Positions 8,401-18,469 of a DNA stretch of 64,000 bases are shown piece after piece. The stretch is from Nonomuraea jiangxiensis (lineage in GTDB: Bacteria; Actinomycetota; Actinomycetes; Streptosporangiales; Streptosporangiaceae), in contig NZ_FNDJ01000003.1 of NCBI RefSeq assembly GCF_900099965.1, forward strand, positions 124,001-188,000, given 5' to 3'. The stretch's first letter is position 1. Each line of letters opens with the position of its first letter. The position numbers and the translations under genes were made by a program. The notes under the pieces were generated by a model, which saw only the letters and a program-made list of their open reading frames with translations, was not told the DNA's origin and ran no database searches.

Positions 8401-11400
8401 TTCGAGCTGGCGGGCGGCGACCCCGAACTCGCGGCGAACCTGACAGGCGCCCTGTCCGTCCTGCCTCCCCCGGCCACCCCGACCGGCCCGCCCGAGGCGA
8501 ACCGGAGCCCGTCCCACACCGCCTACGAACCACCACTCGGCACCGCCTACGAACGATCACCGGAGAAGCGGAGCGGCGCCGCCGCGGGTGGGTGGTTCGC
8601 TGAAGGGGCCACCGACGCCGGCCCGGAGTCGCCGGCGGTGCCTCCCGAGGTGTCCGTGTGGCCCGCGCCCGAGCCGCTGCCGCTGTATGCCGAGGTGAAC
8701 GCGGACGTGCTGGCCGAGCTGGGGGCGGGTCTGGCCGTCGCCGTCACGACCGCCGTCAAGGACGCCGCCCCGACCAGCAGGGACGTGGCCCTGCGCCTGC
8801 ACCTCCTGGCCGCCTGGCTGCACGGGCGGGAGCGGGCGGCCGACGCCCTGGTTCCCGCCGTCGAGGCGGTCGGGCGGTTGCGCGGGCTGGCGGATGCCGA
8901 GCCGGAGCTGCGGTATCTGCTCGCCACCGCCGCCGGGCTGCGGTCCAGGATCCACGCCGGGTTGGACGACCTGGACGCCGCCGTACGCTCCGCCGGTGAG
9001 GCCGCGCGGAACCTGCGTGCGCTGGTCACCCTCGAACCCGGCACCTACCGGCCCCTCCTGGCCGGGCAACTGCTGGACCTGGGCGAGCTGCTGCTGATCG
9101 ACGACCGGGCGGAGGATGCGCTCCATCCACTGCAGGAGGCCATGGGCGTGGTGGCTGAGGGGCACGTCGCCACGCAGGCCAGGGCCAGGTGGCTGCTCGG
9201 CCTGTGCCTGGACGAGATCGGCCGCCCCATGGACGCTCTGGCCCAGCTGGAGATCGCAGCCGAGCTGTACGACCTGCCGGGCGCGGAAGGGGACGACCAC
9301 CCGCGCCGCCGCTCCGAGGTACGGGCCAGGCTGAGTCGCCTGCGGTCGGCCCTGGACGCCGACATCCGCGCTTACGGAGTGCCGGGAACGCGCGAATCCC
9401 CATTCCCCGCACCCGAGCCGACGCGAGCCGGAGAGCCCCCGCTCGCCGCACCCGAGCCGGCAAGGACGGGCGGGATGCGGCCCTTCGTGTCCGGAGCGGC
9501 GGGGGCGGTGCGGGCGGCGGGGGTGCGGCCGTGGATGTTGGCGCTGGTCAGTGAGCGGCCGGCGGAGGAGGGGGTGAGGCGGGCCGAGCGGTTGCTGGCC
9601 GAGCGGCGGAGGATCGTCGAGAGCGCGGGCACCCCGGAGGCCGAGGAGGTCCACGCGCACCTGTCCGCCCAGGCCACGCTGGCACGGGCGTGGGCGGACG
9701 CCGGGCGGGCGGCCGACGGGTTCGTCCTCGCCATGCAGGCCGCCGAGTCGCTGCGGCACACCGCCGTACCCGACCGGCCGCACGCCATCGCCGTGGGCAT
9801 GGTCGCGGCGGCACTCGGGCGGACGCTGGTGGCCCTCGGCCGGTACAAAGAGGCCATCCCGCACCTGCTCACCGCCATCGAGGCCTACGAGCCGCAGACC
9901 GGCACCAGCCCGGCGTTCCGGAGGGAGCTGGCCGAGCTGATGGTGCTGGAGACGGTCGCGCTGTCCCACGCCACCTGCCCGTCGGACGCCGAGTCGGCCG
10001 CCGAACGGCTGGTGGAGCTGTACGGCGGGCTCGTGGCCGACCGCCTGCAGCCTCCGGTGGCCCTCGCGGGGGCGCTGCGGCTGCTGGCCGGGATCCGCTA
10101 CGGCAGGCGGAACGTGGAAGGCGCGCTGGAGTCCGTGACCAGGGCGCTCGACGTCATTCCCGCCGAGCCCGACGGCCACCCTCCCGCCGGGGAGGTCCAG
10201 GTGCTCACCGCCACCTGCCTGGAGCTCGCCGGGCTCTGCCTGGCCGAGCTGGACGACGGAGAGGCGGCCGGGGCCAAGCTGGCCGAGGGCACCGCGCTGC
10301 TGGAGCAGCATGGGCCCGTTCCGCCCGATCTCGTCACCGTGCACCTGCTGGCCCTGATCCGGCTGGCCCGGCTGCGGGTCGCGGGGGAAGGCCCCGCCGC
10401 GGGGGTCGCGCCGCACGCCCGGCTGCTGGGGATCCGGCCGCTGCCCGAGGCCGACGTACTGCATGTCCTCATCGAGGAGTTGTCCGGCGGCCTGGGCGAC
10501 ATGTCGGGCGCGGATCCGGCCGGGCTGGTGCCGTCGCTCACCTCGTTCACCGACGCGCTGGAACGGCAGGCGCCGCCGAGTAGCGAGCCCGGGCTGCACG
10601 ACAAGTACGCCCGGTGCCTGGCCCGGTTCGGCGACGCCGCGGCCAGGGCGGGTGACCGGGCAAGTGCCGTACAGGTCGCTGAGCTGGCCGTCCGCGTCTA
10701 CCGGGGACTCGTCGCCGTCTCCGGCAGGTATCGAGAGCGGCTCGGGACGGCGCTCGCCACGCTCGCCCGGCTGCGGGAAACTCCGCCGCTCCCCGCGCTG
10801 GAGCAGGCCATCGACCTGCTGGGCAGCATAGAGGGGGCGTCGCCGGCGGGTGGGGCGTTGGTGGAGATGTTGCTCAGCTACGCCGGCCGGCTGCACGAGC
10901 AGGGGCGTCATGTGGAGGCTCTGGCGCACTGTGAGCGGGCCGCCGATCTCTGCGACGAACTCGACGACCCGGCCGTGGCCGCTCTCACCTACGCGCGGCT
11001 GGGCGAGGTCCTGGCCGCGCTCGACCGGCCGCGGGCCGCGCTGGAGGCGATCACCTGGTCGCTGGCCGAGTTGGAACGGGCCGAGCAGGCGGGCCGGGAG
11101 TTGCCGCACGTGCGGGCGCGGGCCGTCCAGGTGCGCGGGCGGGTGCTGCGGGCGTCCGGCAGGGAGCAGGAGGCGCTGGCGCACCTCGTGGAGGCCGTGG
11201 GGCTGTTCACCCGGCTGCCGGATCCGCGGGCGGCGGCCGAGACCGCCGCCCTGGTGGCCGACGACCTGCTCGCCGGGGGCCGGCCCGAGGAGGCCGCCGA
11301 GTACGCCAGGCTCGCCGCGACCGGCCACCCTCCGGACACCGTCAAGCACGCGCTGGCCACGCAGCGGCTGGCCAGGTGCCACATGATGCTCGGCGCGCTC

Positions 11401-12120
11401 GCCGAGGCCCACGCCCTCGTGGAGGACCTGATCCCGCGGGCCAGGCGGCGGCCGGACGATCTCACGTACCGGGCGATCCTGGCCGACTCGCTGGCGCAGA
11501 GCTCCGAGCTGCTGCCGGCGCTGCGGCCGGACGGCGCGGCGGAGGCGGAGGCGCGGGCCAGGGAGGCCATCGCGATCTACGACGAGCTGCTGACCACGGG
11601 CATGAACGCGCAGGCCCTGCACACCAGCCGGGCCGGCGCCTGCCTGACCCTGGCCGCCGCGCTGCGGATGCGGGACCAGGCCGCGGAGGCCGTCCAGCCG
11701 CTGCGGGAGGCGGTCGCGGCGCTGGAGCGGTTCGCCTCAGGCAACCGGCTGCAGGCGGGACTGCTGTCCAGGGCGATGCTCATGCTGGGCGACGCGCTCA
11801 TGGAGGCGGGCCGGGCGCTGGAGGCCGGGTTCGTCTTCCATCGCGGTACGCAGGTGACGCGGGACGAGGTGTCCAGGGCCGTGGCGCACGCCCGGCTCGG
11901 CTTCTGCCAGCAGGAGCTGGGCAGGGACGACGCCGCGGACGCCGCCCTGCGCGTGTCGGCCGACCTGCTGCGCGGCCTGGCACCACGAGAGACGGAGCTG
12001 ACCGGGCTGCTGCAGGACGTGTTGCGCGGCAGGCTGCGGCTGCTGGAGAAGGCGGGCGGGGACGGCGCGGCGAAGGCGGCGGTGGAACAGGAACTCCGCC
12101 GCCTCACCAGCCACCGCTGA
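5428..12120 (+). CDS. Giant trypsin-like / P-loop NTPase / TPR multidomain protein
   Basis: A 2230-residue cytoplasmic protein without signal peptide or membrane segments. Residues about 10-185 resemble a trypsin-like peptidase: His43 in VLSSGHVV and Ser165 in WQGLSGAVLL fit the catalytic pair, while the place where the aspartate is expected reads EAGAVLLRV, so the triad may be incomplete. After an acidic low-complexity linker comes a P-loop NTPase: Walker A GRSGTGKT at about 334-341 and a Walker B-like ALLVVDHPEP near 397. From about residue 870 to the C-terminus it is almost all alpha-helical TPR-type repeats. This layout, an effector domain followed by a STAND-like NTPase and a repeat sensor, resembles predicted bacterial conflict or signalling proteins. 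It stands alone, 88 bases after lysE. The function is inferred from architecture only. Confidence 0.75.
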   Translation: MDTPPHHLGLERVVEVYSGHDDLVGVTGSGYVIGADLVLSSGHVVDPGAPCQVRLPSSARWTAAEEVWRGRGEAGAVLLRVADAPWGDVPGIEHVRWARVSGVGYRLRCVARGFPMAGRRTGARAAQTVVGLVEAPSGAVSKALTVNVLTPEPATTPVALWQGLSGAVLLAEPAGQLIGVITQGHHRDTGDFRDSGDSQGLGDLGDRRDGEDDAGDSRSQRDSSGWELRSDRDERGAGWRLDVVPVTALLGDERFRALAGVAPGRLETVAEGDPVVMLPGLLSPAHIGLPPDRPDWTLLMARHAVVPFLGRDEELAALRAWIAEPAALSIAVMTGRSGTGKTRLAAELCAELAQAGWDTGTLPLSSVTGPLTSRPDAPNRPMTRVTRLDARRPALLVVDHPEPSAPLVGELIRRLAKHDRNPPVRLLLVAREPGDPEWWRRLDTASGGWLRRLNSTTVHLNAHPLTLAERNRHAFAAMKAFAPSRAVLPPPPRLDDPEYGLPVRVHLAALLRLRDGTEGDGEGPENDHELPPSHAAPSSPASGDAGRHADEDEDEANTEPLPRLGGGADVGDGLLSRFLARERRQWARVWPDGHDRVDDMTALQAVAVLTLTAPTPAELPGLLTTVPGVRDLGTPVPGVRDLGTGELPDHALSTGGLPDRALRLAAWLGRIFPGGERLVPLGPDLIAEQLLDETDGLEALVLALHDHEGRTVEHLIRMLDVLRLSAGRARVRAALRSLVAARIGRLVAESAAAPATRLGDVLNAALGLFPADRELAEAVSARLERDARPLDEPGSPTRNLSLDMLDANPEVLDPNREVLDPSLEMLDPTPEVLDPNPGVLNPDLGVLDPAAGELGLRALGVTLGESVVRRRRAAGAGAGLARALAVLAGRLAAVGRVVEAVVVAKEAVEILAAAPPYEEAAGRAEALFQLAGCLLLAGEPAAALKPAQEAAARYRILAEDGPGHAGEVARAHYNLACALLEVDRLDEAVAAFELAGGDPELAANLTGALSVLPPPATPTGPPEANRSPSHTAYEPPLGTAYERSPEKRSGAAAGGWFAEGATDAGPESPAVPPEVSVWPAPEPLPLYAEVNADVLAELGAGLAVAVTTAVKDAAPTSRDVALRLHLLAAWLHGRERAADALVPAVEAVGRLRGLADAEPELRYLLATAAGLRSRIHAGLDDLDAAVRSAGEAARNLRALVTLEPGTYRPLLAGQLLDLGELLLIDDRAEDALHPLQEAMGVVAEGHVATQARARWLLGLCLDEIGRPMDALAQLEIAAELYDLPGAEGDDHPRRRSEVRARLSRLRSALDADIRAYGVPGTRESPFPAPEPTRAGEPPLAAPEPARTGGMRPFVSGAAGAVRAAGVRPWMLALVSERPAEEGVRRAERLLAERRRIVESAGTPEAEEVHAHLSAQATLARAWADAGRAADGFVLAMQAAESLRHTAVPDRPHAIAVGMVAAALGRTLVALGRYKEAIPHLLTAIEAYEPQTGTSPAFRRELAELMVLETVALSHATCPSDAESAAERLVELYGGLVADRLQPPVALAGALRLLAGIRYGRRNVEGALESVTRALDVIPAEPDGHPPAGEVQVLTATCLELAGLCLAELDDGEAAGAKLAEGTALLEQHGPVPPDLVTVHLLALIRLARLRVAGEGPAAGVAPHARLLGIRPLPEADVLHVLIEELSGGLGDMSGADPAGLVPSLTSFTDALERQAPPSSEPGLHDKYARCLARFGDAAARAGDRASAVQVAELAVRVYRGLVAVSGRYRERLGTALATLARLRETPPLPALEQAIDLLGSIEGASPAGGALVEMLLSYAGRLHEQGRHVEALAHCERAADLCDELDDPAVAALTYARLGEVLAALDRPRAALEAITWSLAELERAEQAGRELPHVRARAVQVRGRVLRASGREQEALAHLVEAVGLFTRLPDPRAAAETAALVADDLLAGGRPEEAAEYARLAATGHPPDTVKHALATQRLARCHMMLGALAEAHALVEDLIPRARRRPDDLTYRAILADSLAQSSELLPALRPDGAAEAEARAREAIAIYDELLTTGMNAQALHTSRAGACLTLAAALRMRDQAAEAVQPLREAVAALERFASGNRLQAGLLSRAMLMLGDALMEAGRALEAGFVFHRGTQVTRDEVSRAVAHARLGFCQQELGRDDAADAALRVSADLLRGLAPRETELTGLLQDVLRGRLRLLEKAGGDGAAKAAVEQELRRLTSHR
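7303..7362 (+). repeat. Two-copy 30-bp in-frame direct repeat
   Basis: Two adjacent 30-base units (7303-7332 and 7333-7362) encode VPGVRDLGTP and VPGVRDLGTG. A looser duplication encoding LPDHALSTG/LPDRAL follows directly. The repeats lie in the giant protein between the NTPase and TPR regions. Confidence 0.8.
7840..7986 (+). repeat. Seven-copy 21-bp tandem repeat encoding heptads
   Basis: Seven in-frame 21-base units encode LDANPEV, LDPNREV, LDPSLEM, LDPTPEV, LDPNPGV, LNPDLGV and LDPAAGE. Leu-Asp/Asn-Pro recurs every seven residues. They form a linker between the NTPase region and the TPR array of the giant protein. Such units can change copy number by slippage or recombination. Confidence 0.9.
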
Positions 12121-12152
12121 CCGAGCCTCAACAGCCAGCCGACAGCCCGGAC

Positions 12153-13739
<1,587 letters not shown>

Positions 13740-14888
13740 CTAGAGTCTCTCCCGTCCGACGATCCACATCGCGAAGAACTGGGATCCCCCGCCATAGGCG
13801 TGACCGAGCGCCGTACGGGCGCCGTCCACCTGGTGCTCGCCCGCCATCCCGCGCACCTGCTGCGCGGCCTCGGCGAACCTGATCAGCCCCGAGGCTCCGA
13901 TCGGGTTGCTGGACAGCACCCCGCCGGAGGCGTTCCACGGTATGTCGCCGTCCAGTGCCGTGGCCCCGGACTCGGTGAGCTTCCACCCCTCCCCTTCCGC
14001 CGCGAATCCCAGGTTCTCCAGCCACATCGGCTCGTACCAGGAGAACGGCACGTACACCTCGGCCACGTCGATCTGCCGCCGCGGGTCGGTGATCCCGGCC
14101 TGCCGGTAGACGTCGGCGGCGCAGTCCTTGCCCGCCTGCGGGCTGACCGTGTCACGGTCGGCCCGGGTGATCGGCTCCGAGCGCATGGCCGTGCCGTGCA
14201 CCCAGGCGGGCGTTCCAGTGACGGCGGACTCCGAGGCCAGCACCATCGCGCAGGCGCCGTCACTGGACGGGCACGTCTCCAGGTAGCGGATCGGCTCCCA
14301 CAACATCGGCGTGGACTCCACCATCCGCCGGTCGATGCCGGGGATCTTGAGGTGCGCGTAGGGGTTCTTCAGGGCGTTCAGCCGGTCCTTGACGGCGACG
14401 AGCGTTCCAACGTGGCCGGGGGCGCCGGATCTGCGCATGTACTCGCGGATGTGCGGCGCGAAGTAGCCGCCCGCGCCCACCACCAGCGACGCGCTGAACG
14501 GCAGGTGGGTGGACAGCGCCCAGGTGGCGTTGGACTCCGACTGCTTCTCGAAGGCCACCACCAGCACCCGGTCGTGCACCCCGCCCTGCACCAGCGAGGC
14601 GCCGACCAGCGCCGTGGAGCCGCCGACGCTGCCGGCCGTGTGCACCCGCATCATCGGCTTGCCCGCCGCGCCGAGCGCGTCCGCCAGGTACGACTCCGGC
14701 ATCATCACGCCCTCGAACAGGTCGGGCGCCTTGCCGACCACCACGGCGTCGATGTCCTTGAACGTCAGCCCCGCGTCCGCCAGCGCCCGCAGCGCCGCCT
14801 CGCGCACCAGCCCGGCGATGGACACGTCCCGGCGGCTGGTCCTGTAGTGCGTCTGCCCCACCCCGATCACCGCACAAGGGTTTCCCAT
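13740..14888 (-). CDS. SCP-x/lipid-transfer-type thiolase homologue, Ltp3-like
   Basis: A 382-residue thiolase-fold protein. Length and the segments VHTAGSVGGSTALVGASLV, AFEKQSESNATWALS and GHAYGGGSQFF resemble mycobacterial Ltp3 (Rv3523, 394 residues). The place of the acyl-accepting cysteine of true thiolases (the NNNCSTGSTAL region) has no cysteine here, so classical Claisen chemistry is doubtful. Relatives of this type work as retro-aldolases or partner subunits with DUF35 proteins in steroid side-chain removal. It starts two bases after the Ltp4-like gene ends and abuts the FadD19-like gene, so the three should be co-translated. Confidence 0.8.
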   Translation of the reverse strand: MGNPCAVIGVGQTHYRTSRRDVSIAGLVREAALRALADAGLTFKDIDAVVVGKAPDLFEGVMMPESYLADALGAAGKPMMRVHTAGSVGGSTALVGASLVQGGVHDRVLVVAFEKQSESNATWALSTHLPFSASLVVGAGGYFAPHIREYMRRSGAPGHVGTLVAVKDRLNALKNPYAHLKIPGIDRRMVESTPMLWEPIRYLETCPSSDGACAMVLASESAVTGTPAWVHGTAMRSEPITRADRDTVSPQAGKDCAADVYRQAGITDPRRQIDVAEVYVPFSWYEPMWLENLGFAAEGEGWKLTESGATALDGDIPWNASGGVLSSNPIGASGLIRFAEAAQQVRGMAGEHQVDGARTALGHAYGGGSQFFAMWIVGRERL

Positions 14889-14889
14889 G

Positions 14890-15915
14890 TCACGCCTCCA
14901 GGACTGTCACGAGGTTGTGCTGCAGGCAGGGGCCGCCGGCGGCGTGCGCGACCGTGCGCCGGGCGTCGCCGTCATGGATGCGCCGCGCCGCCTCGCCGAT
15001 CCGGATGAGGCCCGTGGCCATGACCGGATTGGCCGCCAGCGGGCCGCCGGAGGGGTTGATCACGGTGTCGCCGGGCAGTTCGAGCGCCGCGCGCAGGATG
15101 ATCTCCTCGTGCGGGAACTGGGCGTGCAGTTCTGCCACCTCGACGGGACTCTTGCCGACCCCCGCGGCCCGGGCGGCGTCGGCCGCGGAGGGCGACCGGG
15201 TCAGGTCGCGCATGCCCAGGTAGTGCGGCTCGATGCGGTGCGCGATGCCCCTGATGTAGGCGGGCCGGGCATGGATGCGGCCGGCCAGGTCGCCGGCCGC
15301 GAGCACGATCGCCGCCGCGCCGTCCGTGATCGGCGGCACCTCGCCGCGCGACAGCGGCCGCACCGCGAAGGGTTCCTCACCGTCCTCCGGGTCGGGCAGG
15401 TCCAGCGCGTACGGGTTACGCCGGCCGTCCGCCCGGCTGCGCCTGACGATCTCGGTCAGCTCCTTCCTGTCGGCTCCCACGGCGTTCGCCTGGAGCGCGG
15501 CGCAGGAGAGCCGGTCGAGCCCGAGCGGCGCCAGATAGTACGGGTCGAGCTGGAGCGTCATGATCCGGTCCAGGTCACCGAGCGACGACTTGCCGAAGCC
15601 GTAGACCAGGGCCGAGTCGATGTCGCCGTGCTGGAGGCGCACCCAGGCCTCGTACAGCGCCCAGGCCCCGTCCATCTCCACGTGGCTCTCCGAGATGGGC
15701 GGCCAGGCGCCCAGCGCGTCCAGGGCCGACACGAACGAGAACGGGGCGCCCGCCAGGTAGTCGCAGCTCCCCGAGCAGGTGAAGCCGAACCGTTTCAGCC
15801 CGCTGCGCTCCTTGGCCTCCTCGATCACCGGCTGGATCAGCTCGGACTCGGTCAGCCCGGTGTCCTGGCCGGTGTGCCGGGTCTGGGCGAACGCGACGAC
15901 CGCGACGTCTCTCAT
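14890..15915 (-). CDS. SCP-x/lipid-transfer-type thiolase homologue, Ltp4-like
   Basis: A 341-residue thiolase-fold protein, comparable in length to mycobacterial Ltp4 (Rv3522, about 354). It opens with VVAFAQTRHTG and ends with an AHAAGGPCLQHN motif. At the usual nucleophile position the sequence reads HVEMDGAWALYEA, without cysteine. It overlaps the upstream DUF35 gene by ATGA, implying coupled translation and a protein complex, as known for Ltp2 with its DUF35 partner. The likely role is carbon-carbon cleavage or partner function in beta-oxidation of a branched or steroidal acyl-CoA. Confidence 0.8.
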   Translation of the reverse strand: MRDVAVVAFAQTRHTGQDTGLTESELIQPVIEEAKERSGLKRFGFTCSGSCDYLAGAPFSFVSALDALGAWPPISESHVEMDGAWALYEAWVRLQHGDIDSALVYGFGKSSLGDLDRIMTLQLDPYYLAPLGLDRLSCAALQANAVGADRKELTEIVRRSRADGRRNPYALDLPDPEDGEEPFAVRPLSRGEVPPITDGAAAIVLAAGDLAGRIHARPAYIRGIAHRIEPHYLGMRDLTRSPSAADAARAAGVGKSPVEVAELHAQFPHEEIILRAALELPGDTVINPSGGPLAANPVMATGLIRIGEAARRIHDGDARRTVAHAAGGPCLQHNLVTVLEA

Positions 15916-16811
15916 GTCAGCTCCACATCTGGCTCGCCGGTGGGGGCGAACCAGCGGATGTTCGCCATGGACGCCGTGCGCTCGCTCTCCGGGACCCAGA
16001 CCGCCCTGACCCGCATGCCCTGGCGCACCTGATGTGCGGGTACATCCCCGACCAGGGCGATGATGGGGATGTCAGCGTTGTCGAGCAAGATGTACGCCGA
16101 CACGAACGGCACCTCCGGGGCCCGCGGATCCGGCAGGTTGTTGATGGCGAACGTGGTGACCGTCCCGGTGTCGGGCAGTTCGAGCGTCTCCGTGATGCCG
16201 GTGCCGCATTGGGGGCACGACAGCCGGTAGGGCACGTACACCTTGGCGCAGCTCCCGCACCGGCCGCCGAGGAAGACACCGCGCTCGATGCCCTCCAGGA
16301 AGACGCGCAGCGCGCCGCCCGCCTGGAGGCGGTACTCGGCGCGCACGTTGGACACGATCCGCGTGACCTCGGGCACGAAGTGCGCGAGGTCGGTGATGTC
16401 GCCGGTGGGCCGGTCCCGCCAGACAGGCCAGACCCGGGCGCCCGCGCGCAGCGTCTTGGGGTCGGCGCCGTCCACGGCGTGCGCCAGCGCGGTGTCCGCG
16501 CCGTCGAGCTTGATGAGCGCCCACGCGAACGGCCGGTCGAGCGGGTGGCCGTCGAGCGGGTGGTCCACCCAGGCCCACGCGGTGACCGTGCCCGCCGGGC
16601 CGACCTCGACGTACTCGCCGGTGACCGGCTCGCCGGTCGCGGGGTCGTACTCCAGGGGCGGCACCAGCACCTTGCCCTCCGCCGTACGGACTCCGACGAT
16701 GCGGCGGGCGCGCAACTCGCTCAGGAACCGCCCGATCACCGGCCCGGTGGTACGGGTGTAACCGCCGGGGAACTCCAGGACGTGCTGGGCGACCAGCGGA
16801 TCAGATGGCAC
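15912..16811 (-). CDS. Tandem DUF35 (OB-fold, rubredoxin-like zinc ribbon) acyl-CoA-associated protein
   Basis: A 299-residue protein with two DUF35 units. The C-terminal unit has an intact zinc ribbon, CGSCAKVYVPYRLSCPQCG, at about residues 180-200, followed by an OB-fold. The N-terminal unit (residues about 20-150) keeps the OB-fold but has lost the ribbon cysteines (RIVGVRTAEGKVLVPP). Mycobacterial Rv3521 (303 residues) has the same size and the same neighbours. DUF35 proteins pair with Ltp-type thiolases as the acyl-CoA-binding subunit. The GTG start at 16811 overlaps the end of the preceding acyl-CoA synthetase by 11 bases. Confidence 0.85.
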   Translation of the reverse strand: MPSDPLVAQHVLEFPGGYTRTTGPVIGRFLSELRARRIVGVRTAEGKVLVPPLEYDPATGEPVTGEYVEVGPAGTVTAWAWVDHPLDGHPLDRPFAWALIKLDGADTALAHAVDGADPKTLRAGARVWPVWRDRPTGDITDLAHFVPEVTRIVSNVRAEYRLQAGGALRVFLEGIERGVFLGGRCGSCAKVYVPYRLSCPQCGTGITETLELPDTGTVTTFAINNLPDPRAPEVPFVSAYILLDNADIPIIALVGDVPAHQVRQGMRVRAVWVPESERTASMANIRWFAPTGEPDVELT

Positions 16812-18357
16812 GGTCGTGTCCCTCCCAGTACGGGTCGCGCAGTTTGCGTTTGAGCAGCTTGCCGTTGGGCTCGCGGGGCATCTCCGCGATGAAGTCGATG
16901 CTCTTCGGCCACTTCATCCGGGCCAGCCGGCCCTCCAGGGACGCCAGCAGCTCCGCGGCCAGTTCGGGCGAGGGCTCGACCCCGGCCGCGGGCTCGACCA
17001 CGGCCTTGATCTGCTCGCCCCACTCCTCGTCCGGGATCCCGAACACGGCCACATCCGCCACCTTCGGGTGGACCACGAGCTCGTTCTCGATCTCGGCCGG
17101 GTAGATGTTGGCGCCGCCGGAGATGATCAGGTCGGCCTTGCGGTCGCAGAGGTAGAGGAAGCCGTCCTTGTCCAGGTATCCGATGTCCCCGACGGTGAAG
17201 TAGTCCTTGAGGCGGTTCGCGGCGGTCTTCTCCGGGTCGCCCTTGTACTCGAACGGGACGCCCAGCATCTTCATGTAGATGGTCCCGGGGGTGCCGGTCG
17301 GTACGGGTTCGCCGGACTCGTCCACGATGAGCAGCTCGCTGAACGGCCAGGCCGTGCCGACCGTGCCGGGGTGCGACTTCCAGCCCTCGGGCGTGGCCAG
17401 GGTGCCACCGCCCTCGGTGGCCGCGTAGTACTCGTACACGCAGTCGCCCCACCACTCGAACATCGCCCATTTGACCGGGACGGGACAGGGGGCCGCGGCG
17501 TGGATCATCCAGGCCAGCGAGGACAGGTCGTACCGGCCGCGGGTCTGCTCCGGCAGCGCCAGCAGGCGCTTGAAGTGGGTCGGGACCATGTGGGAGTTGG
17601 TGACCCGGTGGCGCTCGCAGAGCCGGAGCATCTCCTCGGCGTCCCACCTGTCCATGTAGACGAGCGTGTGGCCCAGGTGCAGGGCGCTGCCGCCGAACTG
17701 CGTCACGGCGGTGTGGTAGCTCGGGGAGGTGACCAGGTGGGTGTTCGGCCGTCCCGGCGTGATGCCGAACAGGCGGAGCAGGCCCGTCATCAGCTCGGCG
17801 GACTCGTCCGGGTCCAGGCCGTTCAGGCGGCGTCTGACCCCTTTGGGGCGGCCGGTGGTGCCCGAGGTGTAGTGCATGGCGGCCCCGGCGGTACGGTCGG
17901 CGGGAGCGGTGTCCGGCTGCCCGTCGGTCAGGTCGCTCACCGGCCGGAACCCCGGCACCGCGTCCTGCCCGCCGGGCAGCAGGAAGCGCCGGTGCGGCTC
18001 GATGGCCTCGGCGCCCCGCGCGCCCTCCACGGCGTGTCGGGGGTGCACGAAGAACGCCTTGGCCTCGCTGTCGGAGACGATGTAGGCGATCTCGGGGCCG
18101 GTCAGGTGCCAGTTGACCGGGGTGTAGTACCAGCCGGCCTGCAGTGCGGCCAGGTAGAGGACCAGGCCGTCGGCGCCGTTAGGGACCAGGCCGCAGATGC
18201 CGTCGCCGGGCCGCAGCCCGAGCTCGCGCAGGCCGTGCACGAGGCGGTTCGAGCGGGCCAGCAGGTCGCCCGCGCGGTGCTCGGTGCCGTCGGGATCCAC
18301 GGCCGCGATCCACTCGGGATCCGCCTGCGCGAGCCTCCAGAAACCGAGTGTGCCCAT
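16801..18357 (-). CDS. Acyl-CoA synthetase (FadD4-like), first gene of the operon
   Basis: A 518-residue ANL ligase with [17 protein letters not shown] as the ATP-binding loop, YYAATEGGG as the adenylation motif and a C-terminal lysine in REPNGKLLKRKLRDPYW. A close paralogue lies at 36476-37906 and shares the unusual GVRRRL extension of the loop. The ATG follows a GGAGGAG site. This is the promoter-proximal gene of the five-gene catabolic operon, divergent from an enoyl-CoA hydratase across 112 bases that contain a KstR-like palindrome. The substrate is unknown; a long-chain or polycyclic carboxylate fits the neighbours. Confidence 0.88.
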   Translation of the reverse strand: MGTLGFWRLAQADPEWIAAVDPDGTEHRAGDLLARSNRLVHGLRELGLRPGDGICGLVPNGADGLVLYLAALQAGWYYTPVNWHLTGPEIAYIVSDSEAKAFFVHPRHAVEGARGAEAIEPHRRFLLPGGQDAVPGFRPVSDLTDGQPDTAPADRTAGAAMHYTSGTTGRPKGVRRRLNGLDPDESAELMTGLLRLFGITPGRPNTHLVTSPSYHTAVTQFGGSALHLGHTLVYMDRWDAEEMLRLCERHRVTNSHMVPTHFKRLLALPEQTRGRYDLSSLAWMIHAAAPCPVPVKWAMFEWWGDCVYEYYAATEGGGTLATPEGWKSHPGTVGTAWPFSELLIVDESGEPVPTGTPGTIYMKMLGVPFEYKGDPEKTAANRLKDYFTVGDIGYLDKDGFLYLCDRKADLIISGGANIYPAEIENELVVHPKVADVAVFGIPDEEWGEQIKAVVEPAAGVEPSPELAAELLASLEGRLARMKWPKSIDFIAEMPREPNGKLLKRKLRDPYWEGHDRAI

Positions 18358-18382
18358 CCGAACTCCTCCGGCGCGAGCAAAC

Positions 18383-18396
18383 AGGAACCTGTTCTC
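18383..18396. promoter_or_regulatory. KstR-like operator core in divergent fadD/echA promoter
   Basis: AGGAACCTGTTCTC contains the AAC-N2-GTT core of the KstR consensus (TNNAACNNGTTNNA), but the outer T and A are not matched. It lies 25 bases before the acyl-CoA synthetase start and about 73 bases before the hydratase start, well placed to control both divergent units. Motif match only. Confidence 0.45.
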
Positions 18397-18469
18397 GTTT
18401 GATGCTGGGAGCGTATCCTGGGGCCGAAGTGTGGAGCAAGCGCTTGATTAAGCCACGTCGGAGGCATCC

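Noticed and set aside
8557..11622. A 1021-codon open frame antisense to the TPR region
   Set aside because: No motifs are present, and it is explained by third-position GC bias of the plus-strand TPR gene.
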